This document shows positions 6,669 through 16,167 of a stretch of 44,751 nucleotides of DNA, one piece after another. Position numbers and translations under genes: made by a program. The notes under the pieces were generated by a model. The model did no database searches, had not been told where the DNA came from, and saw only the letters and a program-made list of their open reading frames with translations. This stretch comes from Chloroflexota bacterium (GTDB lineage Bacteria > Chloroflexota > Dormibacteria > Dormibacterales > Dormibacteraceae), in the NCBI GenBank assembly GCA_005880315.1, contig VBHB01000083.1:1-44751 (forward strand). Reading direction: 5' to 3'. How positions within the stretch are numbered: position 1 is the first letter of the stretch; each line of letters starts with the position of its first letter.

Positions 6669-8447
6669 ATGCGCATATCAGGACTCCGTGTCCTCGCCGC
6701 CGTCGGGCTGATGGCCCTGGCGCTGGCCGCGTGCGGCAACAACCCGACGACACAACAGAAGCTGAGCGGCGGCACGGCGACCTGGGCCGAGGCCCCGAAC
6801 GCCAAGCCCAACTACATCTTCCCGCTGGCGTCGGGCGGATTCTTCAGCGTCGCCAACCTCAGCCAGTTCCAGTTCCTGATGTACAGACCCCTGTACTGGT
6901 TTGGAGAGAACGGCACCGTCAAGCTCAACTCCAACCTGAGCCTGGCCAAAGACCCCGTCTATACCGACGGCGGCAAGACGGTGACGATCACGCTCAAAGG
7001 CTGGAAGTGGTCCGACGGGCAGCCGATCACGTCACGTGACGTCGAGTTCTGGATGAACCTGCTCAAAGCCAACGTCGGCCACTGGGCCGCTTATGTGGCC
7101 AAGGAGTTCCCCGACAACGTCATCGGGATGAAGTTCCCGGACTCGATGACGTCGGTATTCACGCTCGACAAGGCTTATGGCAGCCTCTTCTTCAACTACA
7201 ACGAGCTGAGCCAGATCAGCCCGCTGCCCCAGCACGTCTGGGACAAGACCTCCGCATCGGGCGCCGTCGGCGATTTCGACCGCGACCCGACGCAGGCTGC
7301 CGCCGTGTACAAGTACCTGGACGGCGAGTCAAAGTCAGTCGGCACGTACGACAGCAACCCGCTCTGGCAGATTGCGGACGGACCCTGGAAGCTGAAGTCG
7401 ATGACCACCGACGGCCACGTGGCGATGGTCCCGAACACCGGCTACTCGGGCCCGGTCAAGCCCACGATCGCGGAGTTCGATGAGCAGCCGTACACGACTG
7501 ACACCGCCGAGTTCAACGTCATCCACACGGCCGGCATCGACTACGGATACATCCCGACCCAGGACCTCGACCAGAGGGGCTCGCTCACGAAGTACACGTT
7601 TGCGCCCTGGATCGGCTGGCAGATCACGTACATGCAGATCAACTTCGGCAACGCCGTCAACGGCTCGCTCTACAAGCAGCTGTACATGCGCCAGGCGATG
7701 CAGCATCTCGTCGACCAGGATGGATACATCAAGAACATCTTCAAGGGCTTCGCCTATCCGGACTACGGCCCGGTACCGATCAAACCGGCAAGCAACTTCG
7801 CCAGCCCGTTCGAGAAGAGCAACCCGTACCCATTTGACGTCAACGCGGCGACCAAGCTGCTGAAGGACAACGGATGGACCGTGAACGCCGGAGGGGTCAG
7901 CACCTGCTCGAACCCCGGCAGCGGAGCGGGCAAGTGCGGCGATGGCGTCAACTCCGGCGCCAAGGCCAGCTTCAAGCTCGAATACGCATCTGGGACGCTG
8001 GCGGTCAAGCAGGAGATGGAGGCTCTCAAGAGCGACTTCTCCAAGGCCGGGCTCGAGATCAACCTGACCGAGGCACCGTTCGACACCGTGATCACGGACG
8101 CCTTCGGCGGCAGCAACGTGGCGGACATGGACAACTGGGGCGGCGGCTGGATCTTCGCCCCGGACTACTACCCGACCGGCGATGAGATCTTCTCCACCGG
8201 CGCCGGCTCCAACGGCGGCGCCTACTCCAACTCGACCAATGACACCAACACGGACGCCACCACAACGAGCAACGACGTCAAGGCTCTGTACACATATCAG
8301 GACTTTCTCGCCAAGGACCTGCCGGTGATCTGGATCCCGGTGGCCGACTCGGTGCTTGCGCTCGTCAAGAAGACGCTGCACGGTTGGGACCCCCAGGACC
8401 CGATCCTGCAGCTTTACCCGGAGAACTGGTACTTCACGGCTTCTTAG
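6669..8447 (+). CDS. Peptide ABC transporter solute-binding lipoprotein (family 5), second system
   Basis: The 592-residue protein starts MRISGLRVLAAVGLMALALAA with lipobox A-A-C and Cys22 as the predicted lipid-anchored residue. The family 5 fold is suggested by the WKWSDGQPITSRDVEFWMNL segment near 115-135, YMRQAMQHLVDQDGYIKNIF, and a C-terminal lobe ending IWIPVADSVLALVKKTLHGW. It resembles the upstream paralogue only modestly and likely has a different ligand. ATG 6669 is chosen over the in-frame GTG 6654 because GTGAGGT at 6654-6660 is then a well-placed ribosome binding site and the signal peptide is normal. Confidence 0.9.
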   Translation: MRISGLRVLAAVGLMALALAACGNNPTTQQKLSGGTATWAEAPNAKPNYIFPLASGGFFSVANLSQFQFLMYRPLYWFGENGTVKLNSNLSLAKDPVYTDGGKTVTITLKGWKWSDGQPITSRDVEFWMNLLKANVGHWAAYVAKEFPDNVIGMKFPDSMTSVFTLDKAYGSLFFNYNELSQISPLPQHVWDKTSASGAVGDFDRDPTQAAAVYKYLDGESKSVGTYDSNPLWQIADGPWKLKSMTTDGHVAMVPNTGYSGPVKPTIAEFDEQPYTTDTAEFNVIHTAGIDYGYIPTQDLDQRGSLTKYTFAPWIGWQITYMQINFGNAVNGSLYKQLYMRQAMQHLVDQDGYIKNIFKGFAYPDYGPVPIKPASNFASPFEKSNPYPFDVNAATKLLKDNGWTVNAGGVSTCSNPGSGAGKCGDGVNSGAKASFKLEYASGTLAVKQEMEALKSDFSKAGLEINLTEAPFDTVITDAFGGSNVADMDNWGGGWIFAPDYYPTGDEIFSTGAGSNGGAYSNSTNDTNTDATTTSNDVKALYTYQDFLAKDLPVIWIPVADSVLALVKKTLHGWDPQDPILQLYPENWYFTAS

Positions 8448-8469
8448 AACCGGAGCATTGATGCGAATT

Positions 8470-8496
8470 GACGGCCGGGCACGCAGCCCGGCCGTC
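8470..8496 (+). promoter_or_regulatory. Perfect intra-operon hairpin after the second binding-protein gene
   Basis: An 11-base-pair perfect stem (8470-8480 with 8486-8496, GACGGCCGGGC) closes loop ACGCA, 22 bases after the binding-protein stop. It is followed by TGGTTTCC, not a T-run. Position and form match the hairpin at 2373. I infer a transcript stabiliser or partial terminator that sets the binding protein to permease ratio. Confidence 0.6.
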
Positions 8497-8528
8497 TGGT
8501 TTCCTGGCGTGCTGGATATGCTTGGGCT

Positions 8529-9482
8529 GTGACTGGTTTCCTCGTCCGGAGACTGGGCCAGTCAGTGATCGTGGTCGTGGGCGTGACGATCATCACGTTC
8601 CTTCTGACGCGCCTCTTGCCTGGAGGCGTGGCGAGGGCGATCCTCGGGTCCCGCGCCTCGCCGGTGGAGATCGCTCAGTTCAACCACGACAACGGCCTCG
8701 ACCTGGCGATCTGGCAGCAGTACCTCGTCTACATAAACCAGCTGGTGCACGGCAACCTCGGCTTCTCGTACCGCCTCAACGAGAGCGTCGCCGGCCTCCT
8801 GTCCGACCATCTGCCGAAGACGATCATCCTGCTCGGCATCTCGACGCTGGTCGCCCTGGCCATCGCGGTTCCTCTCGGCGTGATGCAGGCGGTGCGCAGA
8901 AACAAGATCGAGGACTACTCCCTTACGACGCTTACGTTCGTCCTTTACTCGATGCCGCCGTTCTGGATCGCTCTCATCTTGATCAAGTGGTTCGCGATCA
9001 ACCTGAACATGCTTCCGCCGCAGGGGCCGCAGGGCCCGATCAGCACGTACCTCGATCCGGTCGAGGCATCGGCGCTGGTGCTGCCGGTAATGGCGCTGGC
9101 CCTGGTGACGATCGCGCTCTTCAGCCGCTACATGCGCTCATCGATGCTCGACAACCTGGTGCAGGACTACGTGCGCACGGCGAGGGCGAAAGGCGTCTCG
9201 ACCGCAGGGGTTCTGTACAAGCACGTCCTGCGCAACGCCCTCATTCCGATCGTCACCCTGCTGGGTCTCAGCCTTCCCGGCATCTTCGGCGGCGCGCTGA
9301 TCACCGAAGCGGTCTTCAACTACCCGGGCATGGGACTGCTCTTCTGGGATTCGGCCCAAACGCGGGATTACCCGGTGCTGCTCGGCGTGACCATCGTGGT
9401 GGCGCTGGCCACGGTGGTCGGCAACTTGCTGGCCGACTTCTTTTACGCGGTGGTCGACCCGAGGGTGAGGATCACCGAATGA
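8529..9482 (+). CDS. Peptide ABC transporter permease, DppB/OppB type, second system
   Basis: The 317-residue permease begins MTGFLVRRLGQSVIVVVGVT, followed by ITFLLTRLLPGG, as in DppB-type proteins, and has about six membrane helices. The EAA loop is near residues 208-240 (DYVRTARAKGVSTAGVLYKH, LRNALIPIVTLLG), and the end is NLLADFFYAVVDPRVRITE. Start GTG 8529 lacks a strong ribosome binding site; an ATG at 8518 runs out of frame into a stop. Its TGA (9480-9482) overlaps the ATG of the next permease, so the two are translationally coupled. Confidence 0.9.
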   Translation: MTGFLVRRLGQSVIVVVGVTIITFLLTRLLPGGVARAILGSRASPVEIAQFNHDNGLDLAIWQQYLVYINQLVHGNLGFSYRLNESVAGLLSDHLPKTIILLGISTLVALAIAVPLGVMQAVRRNKIEDYSLTTLTFVLYSMPPFWIALILIKWFAINLNMLPPQGPQGPISTYLDPVEASALVLPVMALALVTIALFSRYMRSSMLDNLVQDYVRTARAKGVSTAGVLYKHVLRNALIPIVTLLGLSLPGIFGGALITEAVFNYPGMGLLFWDSAQTRDYPVLLGVTIVVALATVVGNLLADFFYAVVDPRVRITE

Positions 9483-10411
9483 GCGTCCGAGCTCCTGTCT
9501 CAGGCCTTGACACGCTCCATCCACACGCACCTGTGCAGGTTGAGGGCGGCGAGGCGCGCATCGGCGGGAGCGCATGGAAGCTTGCCGCCTACGTCTTTCT
9601 CGAGAACCGGCTCGCGGTGGCCGGCCTGGTCGTGGTGGTCGTCATGTTCCTGTTCTGCTTCGCCGGGCCGCTGGTATGGCGCGTCGACCTGGTGCACACC
9701 GACATCGCCAACCTGACCCAGCCGCCCGGCTCGGGTCACCCGCTGGGCACGGACATCGTCGGCAAGGATGTGCTGGGCCAGCTGATGGTGGGAGGGCAGA
9801 CCTCACTGGAGATCGGCATCACCGCCGCGATCCTCGCCACCACGTTTGGCGTGCTCTGGGGCGCGATCGCCGGATTCGCCGGCGGCTGGCTCGACGGGCT
9901 GATGATGCGCATCGTCGACTCCCTGCTCGCGATCCCGACCCTGTTCCTCCTGTTGGTCCTGGCAGCGATGTTCGTCACGAGCGTTCCGATGCTCATCGTC
10001 ATCGTGGCCCTCGTCGCCTGGCTGGTGCCGGCCCGCCTGATACGCGGCGAGACGCTGAGCCTGCGCACGCGCGAATATGTCGACGCGGTCAGAGTCATGG
10101 GCGGCAGTGGCGCCCGCATCGTGCTCCGTCACATCATCCCCAACACGATCGGGACGATCATGGTCAACGCCACCTTCCAGGTCGCCGACGCGATCCTGCT
10201 CGTGGCGGCGCTGTCCTACCTCGGCCTCGGGGTGCCGCCCCCGGCGACGAACTGGGGCGACATGCTGTCGGATGGGGTGGCCTACACCTACGCGGGTTAC
10301 TGGTGGCTGATTTACCCCGCCGGGATCGCGATCGTGGTCACGGTGGTCGCGTTCAACCTGATCGGCGACGCCATGCGCGATGCCTTCGAGGTCAGGCTCC
10401 AGAAGCGCTAG
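9479..10411 (+). CDS. Peptide ABC transporter permease, DppC/OppC type, second system
   Basis: The 310-residue partner permease. After a short cytoplasmic tail comes the first helix (LAVAGLVVVVVMFLFCFAGP), then the DppC-like HPLGTDIVGKDVLGQLMVGG loop and an EAA loop (REYVDAVRVMGGSGARIVLR, HIIPNTIG). It ends in GDAMRDAFEVRLQKR. ATG 9479 shares ATGA with the upstream stop. It ends the plus-strand operon, which has no ATPase of its own. Its TAG stop (10409-10411) interlocks with the stop of the convergent ATPase gene through the palindrome CTAG. Confidence 0.9.
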   Translation: MSVRAPVSGLDTLHPHAPVQVEGGEARIGGSAWKLAAYVFLENRLAVAGLVVVVVMFLFCFAGPLVWRVDLVHTDIANLTQPPGSGHPLGTDIVGKDVLGQLMVGGQTSLEIGITAAILATTFGVLWGAIAGFAGGWLDGLMMRIVDSLLAIPTLFLLLVLAAMFVTSVPMLIVIVALVAWLVPARLIRGETLSLRTREYVDAVRVMGGSGARIVLRHIIPNTIGTIMVNATFQVADAILLVAALSYLGLGVPPPATNWGDMLSDGVAYTYAGYWWLIYPAGIAIVVTVVAFNLIGDAMRDAFEVRLQKR

Positions 10412-11415
10412 TTGGAGACTGCTTTCTCGAGCGGGAAGTGGCAGGCCGCCATCTGACCCGTCTCGAACAGTCGCAGCGGGGGCTCGACCTCGGCGCACAG
10501 GTCCTCCGCCCTCGGGCAGCGGGTGCGAAAGCGGCACCCTGAGGGTGGGTGCATGGGCGAGGGCAGCTCGCCTCGCGGCACCAGCTTGAGCTTGGTGCGC
10601 TCGAGCACCGGATCGGGCACCGGGATCGAGCTGAGCAGGCCCTGCGTGTAGGGATGCGCCGGGTGGTTGTAGACAGCTGCCGCGGGCCCGACCTCCATCA
10701 GCTTGCCCAGATACATGACCCCGATCCGGTCCGACACGTAGCGGATGACGGAGAGGTCGTGTGAGATGACTATGTAGGTGAGGTCGTGGCTTTGCTGCAG
10801 CCGGTTCATCAGGTTGAGGATCTGGGAACGGATGGAGACGTCGAGAGCGGACACGGGTTCGTCGGCCACGATCAGCCGCGGGCTCAGGGCAAGCGCCCTC
10901 GCGAGGCCGATGCGCTGGCGCTGGCCGCCCGAAAATTCGTGCGGGTAGCGCTCGACCGCACGTGGGCTGAGCCCGACCTCCCCCAGCAGCTCGACCACCC
11001 GCTGCTGCCGCTTCTCCTTGTTGCCGAAGCGGTGAATGACGAGGGGCTCGGCCAGGATGTCGCTGACTCGCATGCGGGGGTCGAGCGACGAGTAGGGATC
11101 CTGGAACATCAGCTGCATCGCCTTGCGCTTGGCTCGGAGCTGCCGGTGGCTGAGCCGGGCCAGGTCGGCGCCGTCGAACCAGATCTCGCCTGAGCTCGGT
11201 TTCTCGAGAGCCACCACCAGGCGGCCGAGCGTCGTCTTGCCGCAGCCGGATTCGCCGACGAGCCCGAACGTCTCTCCTTTCTTTATGGAGAGCGACACGT
11301 CCGACACCGCCTTGACGCTGCCCACTCTTCGTGGGACGACCGCGCCCCGGGTGACAGGAAACTCCTTGACGACGTGCTTGATATCGACCAGCGCCTCACT
11401 GCCGTTCGCGCTCAT
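10408..11415 (-). CDS. Peptide ABC transporter ATP-binding protein, DppF/OppF type, second system
   Basis: The 335-residue minus-strand ATPase starts MSANGSEALVDIKHVVKEFP. Walker A GLVGESGCGKTTLG lies near residue 56, Q-loop LMFQDPYSSLDPRM, signature FSGGQRQRIGLA, Walker B LIVADEPVSALD, and the C-terminal CRFRTRCPRAEDLC cluster motif of OppF proteins follows. ATG 11415 overlaps the TGA of the upstream DppD-like gene (ATGA). It most likely works with the convergent permeases at 8529-10411, since those lack ATPases. The convergent arrangement implies separate promoters for membrane and energy subunits. Confidence 0.9.
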   Translation of the reverse strand: MSANGSEALVDIKHVVKEFPVTRGAVVPRRVGSVKAVSDVSLSIKKGETFGLVGESGCGKTTLGRLVVALEKPSSGEIWFDGADLARLSHRQLRAKRKAMQLMFQDPYSSLDPRMRVSDILAEPLVIHRFGNKEKRQQRVVELLGEVGLSPRAVERYPHEFSGGQRQRIGLARALALSPRLIVADEPVSALDVSIRSQILNLMNRLQQSHDLTYIVISHDLSVIRYVSDRIGVMYLGKLMEVGPAAAVYNHPAHPYTQGLLSSIPVPDPVLERTKLKLVPRGELPSPMHPPSGCRFRTRCPRAEDLCAEVEPPLRLFETGQMAACHFPLEKAVSN

Positions 11416-12428
11416 CCGGCGACCGGTGCCTCGGCCATGGCCCGGCTCGGTCGCGCGCCGCCGACCGGGTGGTAGCACGCGTACTTGTGGACCGAGTCTT
11501 CGCCATCCAGGGCCGGTTCCCGTTGTCTGCACTCGTCGCTCGCGTAGCGGCAGCGCGGATGGAATCGGCAGGCGGCCGGGGGCCGCGCGAGGTCCGGCGG
11601 GATGCCGGGGATGCTGTACAGGGGCTTCGATGAGTCCTGGTCTGGCTTCGGGATCGACTGCAGAAGCGCTTCCGTGTACGGATGGTGCGTGCTGGCGAAC
11701 AGCCGGTCGATGGGCGCGTTCTCGACGATCTTGCCCGCATACATGACGCTGACGCGGTCGGCCCGGCCCGCGATCACCCCCATGTCGTGCGTGATCAAAA
11801 GGATCGCCATCTTGAACTCGCGCTTGAGACTGTCGAGCAGGCTGAGGATCTGGGCCTGGATCGTGACGTCGAGCGCCGTCGTCGGCTCGTCGGCGATGAG
11901 CAGCTTTGGCTCGCACGCGAGCGCGATGGCGATCATGACCCGCTGCCGCAGGCCGCCCGAAAGTTGGTGCGGGTACTGGTGGAGGCGTTCCTTCGGCTTG
12001 GGCATGCCCACCACCGCGAGGACCTCCTCGGCCCTCGCCATCGCCTGGTTCGCGTTCCAGCCCCGGTGGACGCGTAGCGACTCGGCGATCTGGTTGCCGA
12101 TCGTCATCGTGGGGTTGAGCGAGGTCATCGGGTCCTGGAAGATGACCGACACCTCGTTGCCGCGCAGCTTGCGCATGTCATCTTCGTCGTGGGGGACGAT
12201 GTCCACCCCCGCCAGGCGGATCGACCCGCCCGCGATGTAACCGCCGTTGGGGAGCAGCTTCATGATCGACATCGCGGTCATGCTCTTGCCGCAGCCGGAC
12301 TCACCGACCAGCCCGAGCGTCTCGCCCTGCTCGACCCTCAGCGAGACACCATCGACCGCGCGCACCAAGTTATTGCGCTGGCGGATGTACGTCCTCAGGT
12401 CCTCGATTTCCAGGACTGGTGTGGCCAA
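11412..12428 (-). CDS. Peptide ABC transporter ATP-binding protein, DppD/OppD type, second system
   Basis: About 338 residues if started at TTG 12428, reading MATPVLEIEDLRTYIRQRNN. Walker A GLVGESGCGKSMTA, Q-loop IFQDPMTSLNPTM, signature LSGGLRQRVMIA, Walker B LLIADEPTTALD and a C-terminal CRFHPRCRYASDEC motif are all present. The frame is open further upstream into the methyltransferase gene, but no ATG or GTG lies between that gene's stop and TTG 12428, so the TTG is the most plausible start. The AGGAGG at the methyltransferase stop is about 40 bases away and does not clearly serve this start. The gene is co-directional with the methyltransferase. Confidence 0.87.
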   Translation of the reverse strand: MATPVLEIEDLRTYIRQRNNLVRAVDGVSLRVEQGETLGLVGESGCGKSMTAMSIMKLLPNGGYIAGGSIRLAGVDIVPHDEDDMRKLRGNEVSVIFQDPMTSLNPTMTIGNQIAESLRVHRGWNANQAMARAEEVLAVVGMPKPKERLHQYPHQLSGGLRQRVMIAIALACEPKLLIADEPTTALDVTIQAQILSLLDSLKREFKMAILLITHDMGVIAGRADRVSVMYAGKIVENAPIDRLFASTHHPYTEALLQSIPKPDQDSSKPLYSIPGIPPDLARPPAACRFHPRCRYASDECRQREPALDGEDSVHKYACYHPVGGARPSRAMAEAPVAG

Positions 12429-12469
12429 GCGGGTTTGGAGCTCGAGTATAGGGTCGGGGGTCGGGCCTC

Positions 12470-13108
12470 CTACCGGTGTGAGTTGACCTCGAGGATCCGG
12501 TAGCCCTTCTTCGACTTGAGCCGCTTGACGTCGTAGCCCTGCGTCTTCAGCCACTCGGCGAGCGAGTCCGAGCCAAGGTTTCTCTGCACGACGAGGTAGG
12601 CGCTCGCGCCTTCGTCGAGCCTGGGCAGCCACTTCACCAGGAGCTCGTGGAGCGGGGCCTTGCCCACCCTCACCGGTGGGTTGGAGTAGATGGCGGCGAA
12701 ACGGGTGCCCGGCGGGACCTCGTCGGGTAGGGCGGCGGTGACGTTTGGGGTCTTTGCCGCCTCGGCGTTGGCCCGCGTCAGCTCGAGGGCGCGCTCGTTG
12801 ACGTCCACAGCCCAGATCCTGGCTTTGGGTGCCCGCCTGGCCAGGGCGATGGCGATCGGCCCGTAGCCGGCGCCGAGGTCGAGGATGTCGCCTTGCTCCG
12901 GAGGTTTGGGGGCCTCGTTGAGAAGTTGGAGGGTGCCGAGGTCGATTCCTCTGGACCCGAACACGCCTCGATCCGCCTGCAGCTCGAGGCTTACCTCTCC
13001 GGCATGCAGAAAGACCGTCCGCGGCTTCGAGGGGACGGCGGGCAGCGGGTCGAAGTAGTGGCCCTTGGCGTGCCGCGATAGGGGGGGTCGGTTTTTGGGT
13101 ATACTCAT
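12470..13108 (-). CDS. RsmC-like class I SAM-dependent methyltransferase
   Basis: The 212-residue protein has the small-domain (MTS) methyltransferase fold. The SAM-binding motif [16 protein letters not shown] lies at about residues 74-90, acidic motif VDVNERAL near 101, and SNPPVRVGK at 142-150; NPP is the catalytic-type signature of base N-methyltransferases such as RsmC and RlmG. Typical RsmC is about 340 residues with an inactive N-terminal copy; this protein is only the active half, as in the short forms of Gram-positive bacteria. A role in 16S rRNA guanine-N2 methylation is likely but not provable here. It is divergent from rpsL, 59 bases away, which fits a ribosome-related job. Confidence 0.75.
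   Translation of the reverse strand: MSIPKNRPPLSRHAKGHYFDPLPAVPSKPRTVFLHAGEVSLELQADRGVFGSRGIDLGTLQLLNEAPKPPEQGDILDLGAGYGPIAIALARRAPKARIWAVDVNERALELTRANAEAAKTPNVTAALPDEVPPGTRFAAIYSNPPVRVGKAPLHELLVKWLPRLDEGASAYLVVQRNLGSDSLAEWLKTQGYDVKRLKSKKGYRILEVNSHR
13100..13105 (+). promoter_or_regulatory. Possible -10 box for the ribosomal supercluster
   Basis: TATACT matches five of six -10 positions and lies 62 bases before the rpsL start, within the 5' end of the divergent methyltransferase gene. No good -35 is found at 16-18 bases upstream. A promoter is expected in this divergent gap, but this exact box is tentative. Confidence 0.3.
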
Positions 13109-13167
13109 CGTTTGTCGCCCAATCGGCTATTGCCGCATGGGATTCGAGACGTATTCAGGAGAATCGT

Positions 13168-13554
13168 TTGCCAACCATCCAGCAGCTTGTCCGCCTCGGT
13201 CGTCGGGCGGCCAGGCCGAAGTCTAAGGCGCCGGCGCTCAAGGGCTCACCGCAGAGGCGGGGAGTCTGCGTGCGCGTTTATACCCAAACCCCCAAGAAGC
13301 CGAACTCGGCGCTGCGCAAGGTCGCCCGCGTCCGGCTGACCACCGGCATCGAGGTCACCGCGTACATCCCGGGCATCGGTCACAACCTGCAGGAGCATTC
13401 GGTGGTGCTCATTCGCGGTGGTCGCGTCAAGGACCTGCCGGGCGTCCGCTACCACATCATCCGCGGCACCCTCGACACCGCCGGGACCAAGAACCGCAAG
13501 AAGGCTCGCTCGAAGTACGGCGCCAAGCGGGAAAAGAGCAAGGCGGCAGCCTGA
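13168..13554 (+). CDS. rpsL: 30S ribosomal protein S12
   Basis: The 128-residue protein [13 protein letters not shown]... is part of the decoding centre. [11 protein letters not shown] and the [14 protein letters not shown] stretch are intact, including the two lysines whose change gives streptomycin resistance in other bacteria, so the sequence looks like the sensitive form. The start is TTG 13168 with CAGGAG about seven bases upstream. It opens the str block (rpsL-rpsG-fusA-tuf). The rpoB-rpoC genes that often precede rpsL are absent here. Confidence 0.98.
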   Translation: MPTIQQLVRLGRRAARPKSKAPALKGSPQRRGVCVRVYTQTPKKPNSALRKVARVRLTTGIEVTAYIPGIGHNLQEHSVVLIRGGRVKDLPGVRYHIIRGTLDTAGTKNRKKARSKYGAKREKSKAAA

Positions 13555-14024
13555 TGCCTCGCCGCAGCCGTCCTGTCAAGCGTGTCATCGCGCCCGACCC
13601 GGTCTACCAGTCGGAGTCGATAGCCAAGTTCGTGAACGTGGTCATGAGCAAGGGCAAGCGTTCGACCGCCGAGAAGGTCGTCTACGACGCGCTTTCGCGC
13701 GCCAGCAAGCAGTCGAAGAAGGAGCCGCTCGAGGTGTTCGAGTCGGCGCTGCGCAATGCGACTCCGCTGCTGGAGGTCAAGCCGCGCCGTGTCGGTGGCG
13801 CGACCTACCAGGTCCCAGTCGAGATCCGGCCCGAGCGCCGGCTGGCGCTCGCGCGCCGGTGGATCGTCCGTTTCGCGCGGCAGCGCGGCGGGAAGAGCAT
13901 GTCCGAGAAACTCGCATTCGAGATCCTCGACGCCTCCCAGAACACGGGCGGGGCCGTCAAGCGCAAGGAAGAAACCCATCGGATGGCGGAAAGCAACAAG
14001 GCTTTCTCCCACTTCCGGTACTGA
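13554..14024 (+). CDS. rpsG: 30S ribosomal protein S7
   Basis: The 156-residue protein nucleates assembly of the 30S head and contacts tRNA at the E site. [20 protein letters not shown] and [20 protein letters not shown] are family hallmarks, and length is normal. Its ATG (13554) overlaps the rpsL TGA in the pattern TGATG, implying coupled translation. fusA follows after seven bases. Confidence 0.98.
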   Translation: MPRRSRPVKRVIAPDPVYQSESIAKFVNVVMSKGKRSTAEKVVYDALSRASKQSKKEPLEVFESALRNATPLLEVKPRRVGGATYQVPVEIRPERRLALARRWIVRFARQRGGKSMSEKLAFEILDASQNTGGAVKRKEETHRMAESNKAFSHFRY

Positions 14025-14031
14025 TAGAGAG

Positions 14032-16140
14032 ATGAGCGTGGCACTGAAGATGCAGGAGCGTCCGGTCGCGATCGACAAGGTCCGAAACATCGGGATCATG
14101 GCGCATATCGACGCCGGTAAGACCACGACCACCGAGCGCATCCTTTTCTATGCGGGGCGCATCCACAAGATGGGCGAGGTCCATGAAGGGGCGGCGACCA
14201 TGGACTGGATGGTCCAGGAGAAGGAGCGCGGGATCACGATCACGTCGGCGGCAACGACCGCCAACTGGCGCGACCACGCGATCAACATCATAGACACACC
14301 CGGGCACGTGGACTTCACGGTTGAGGTAGAGCGTTCGCTGCGGGTGCTGGATGGCGCGGTGGCGGTGTTCGACGCCGTCGCCGGGGTGGAGCCGCAGTCG
14401 GAGACGGTCTGGCGCCAGGCCGACCGGTACGGCGTGCCTCGCATAGCTTTCATCAACAAGATGGACCGGATCGGGGCGGACTTCTATGGCTCGCTGCGTT
14501 CCATCCGGACGCGGCTGGGCGCGCGTGCGATCCCGATCCAGCTGCCGATCGGGTCGGAGGGTGCGTTCACCGGCTACGTCGACCTGGTCACGAAGCAGGC
14601 GATCGTCTACACGGACGACCTCGGGACCACGAACACCGAGTCGCTGGAGATCCCGGCCGGGATGGAGGACCTCGTCAGCCAGCACCGCCACGACCTCATC
14701 GAGGCGGTGGCCGACTTCGACGACGGAATCATGCACAAGTACCTCGAGGAGCAGGACGTGACCGAGGCCGAGATCAACCTTGCCCTGCGCAAGGGGACGG
14801 TGGCCGGGATCCTCGTGCCCGTGTTGTGCGGCGCTGCCCTGCGCAACCGGGGCGTGCAGCCGATCCTCGACGCGGTGGTCGACTACCTGCCGTCGCCGGC
14901 CGATGTGCCCGCGGTCGAGGGCGTTGACCCTAAGACGGGCGCACTGCTGGTTCGCGAGCACGACGACGCCGAGCCTTTCTCGGCGCTGGCGTTCAAGGTC
15001 CAGATGGACCCGCAGGGTGTGGGCAAGCTCACGTTCTTCCGCGTCTACTCAGGCAGGCTGAAGGCGGGTTCGGCAGTGCTCAACGCCACCAACGGGCGCA
15101 AGGAGCGGATCGGCCGCATCCTGCGCATGCACGCGATCCGTCGCGAGGATGTCGATGAGGTTTTCACGGGCGACATTGCCGCGGCCGTTGGACTCAAGTC
15201 CACGACCACGGGTGACACGCTGGCGGATGAGAGCCACCCGATCCTTCTCGAGTCGATAACGTTCCCTGAGCCGGTGATCTCGGTCGCCATCGAGCCTAAG
15301 ACGAAGGCCGACCAGGACAAGCTCGGCATCGGGCTGCAGCGACTCACTGAGGAAGACCCCACGTTCAAGGTCCACACCGACGACGAGACGGGCCAGACGA
15401 TCATCTCCGGAATGGGCGAGCTGCACCTAGAGATCATCATCGACCGCCTGATGCGCGAGTTCCGCGTCGACGCCAACCAGGGCAAGCCGCAGGTCGCCTA
15501 CAAGGAGGCGATCAAGAGGCCGGCCCACGGTGTCGGTCGGTTCATACGCCAGTCCGGTGGCAAGGGCCAGTTCGGCCACGCCGAGGTGGACGTGCGCCCG
15601 GGCGAGAGGGGCAGCGGATTCATCTTCGAGGATAAGATCACGCAGGGACGAATCCCGCGCGAGTTCATCCCCGCGGTCGAAAAGGGCGTGCGCGAGGCGC
15701 TGCAGACCGGTGTGGTCGCCGGCTACCCCGTGGTCGACATCACCGTGACACTGGTCGATGGCTCGTACCACGCGGTCGACTCGAGCGAGATGGCGTTCCA
15801 GGTCGCCGGTTCGATGGGGGTCAAGGATGCGATGCACAAGGCACAGCCTTACCTGCTCGAACCGATCATGAAGGTCGACGTCGTTATGCCCGAGGAGCAC
15901 CTCGGCGATGTCATGGGTGACCTCGCCTCACGGCGCGGACACATCCTTGGTATGGAGGGCCGTGGAACCTCGCAGAACGTGAGGGCGCACGTACCTCTGG
16001 CGGAAATGTTCGGGTACGCTACCGAGCTTCGGTCGATGACGTCGGGGCGCGCGACTTATTCGATGGAGTTCAGTCACTACGCTGAAATGCCTGGAAACCT
16101 GGCGGAGGCCGTTGGCCGCCGCACATCGGCGCGATCTTAG
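14032..16140 (+). CDS. fusA: Elongation factor G
   Basis: The 702-residue GTPase drives translocation of tRNA and mRNA on the ribosome. G1 [12 protein letters not shown] lies near residues 24-35, switch I with [13 protein letters not shown]3 DTPGHVDF, and G4 [10 protein letters not shown]. Domain IV and V segments follow ([19 protein letters not shown], and near the end [20 protein letters not shown]). ATG 14032 is used, preceded by AGAGAG; GTG 14038 is a possible alternative two codons later. Length equals the usual about 700 residues. Confidence 0.97.
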   Translation: MSVALKMQERPVAIDKVRNIGIMAHIDAGKTTTTERILFYAGRIHKMGEVHEGAATMDWMVQEKERGITITSAATTANWRDHAINIIDTPGHVDFTVEVERSLRVLDGAVAVFDAVAGVEPQSETVWRQADRYGVPRIAFINKMDRIGADFYGSLRSIRTRLGARAIPIQLPIGSEGAFTGYVDLVTKQAIVYTDDLGTTNTESLEIPAGMEDLVSQHRHDLIEAVADFDDGIMHKYLEEQDVTEAEINLALRKGTVAGILVPVLCGAALRNRGVQPILDAVVDYLPSPADVPAVEGVDPKTGALLVREHDDAEPFSALAFKVQMDPQGVGKLTFFRVYSGRLKAGSAVLNATNGRKERIGRILRMHAIRREDVDEVFTGDIAAAVGLKSTTTGDTLADESHPILLESITFPEPVISVAIEPKTKADQDKLGIGLQRLTEEDPTFKVHTDDETGQTIISGMGELHLEIIIDRLMREFRVDANQGKPQVAYKEAIKRPAHGVGRFIRQSGGKGQFGHAEVDVRPGERGSGFIFEDKITQGRIPREFIPAVEKGVREALQTGVVAGYPVVDITVTLVDGSYHAVDSSEMAFQVAGSMGVKDAMHKAQPYLLEPIMKVDVVMPEEHLGDVMGDLASRRGHILGMEGRGTSQNVRAHVPLAEMFGYATELRSMTSGRATYSMEFSHYAEMPGNLAEAVGRRTSARS

Positions 16141-16167
16141 TGGTGCGGAGTTAGTTAGGAGGAGACA

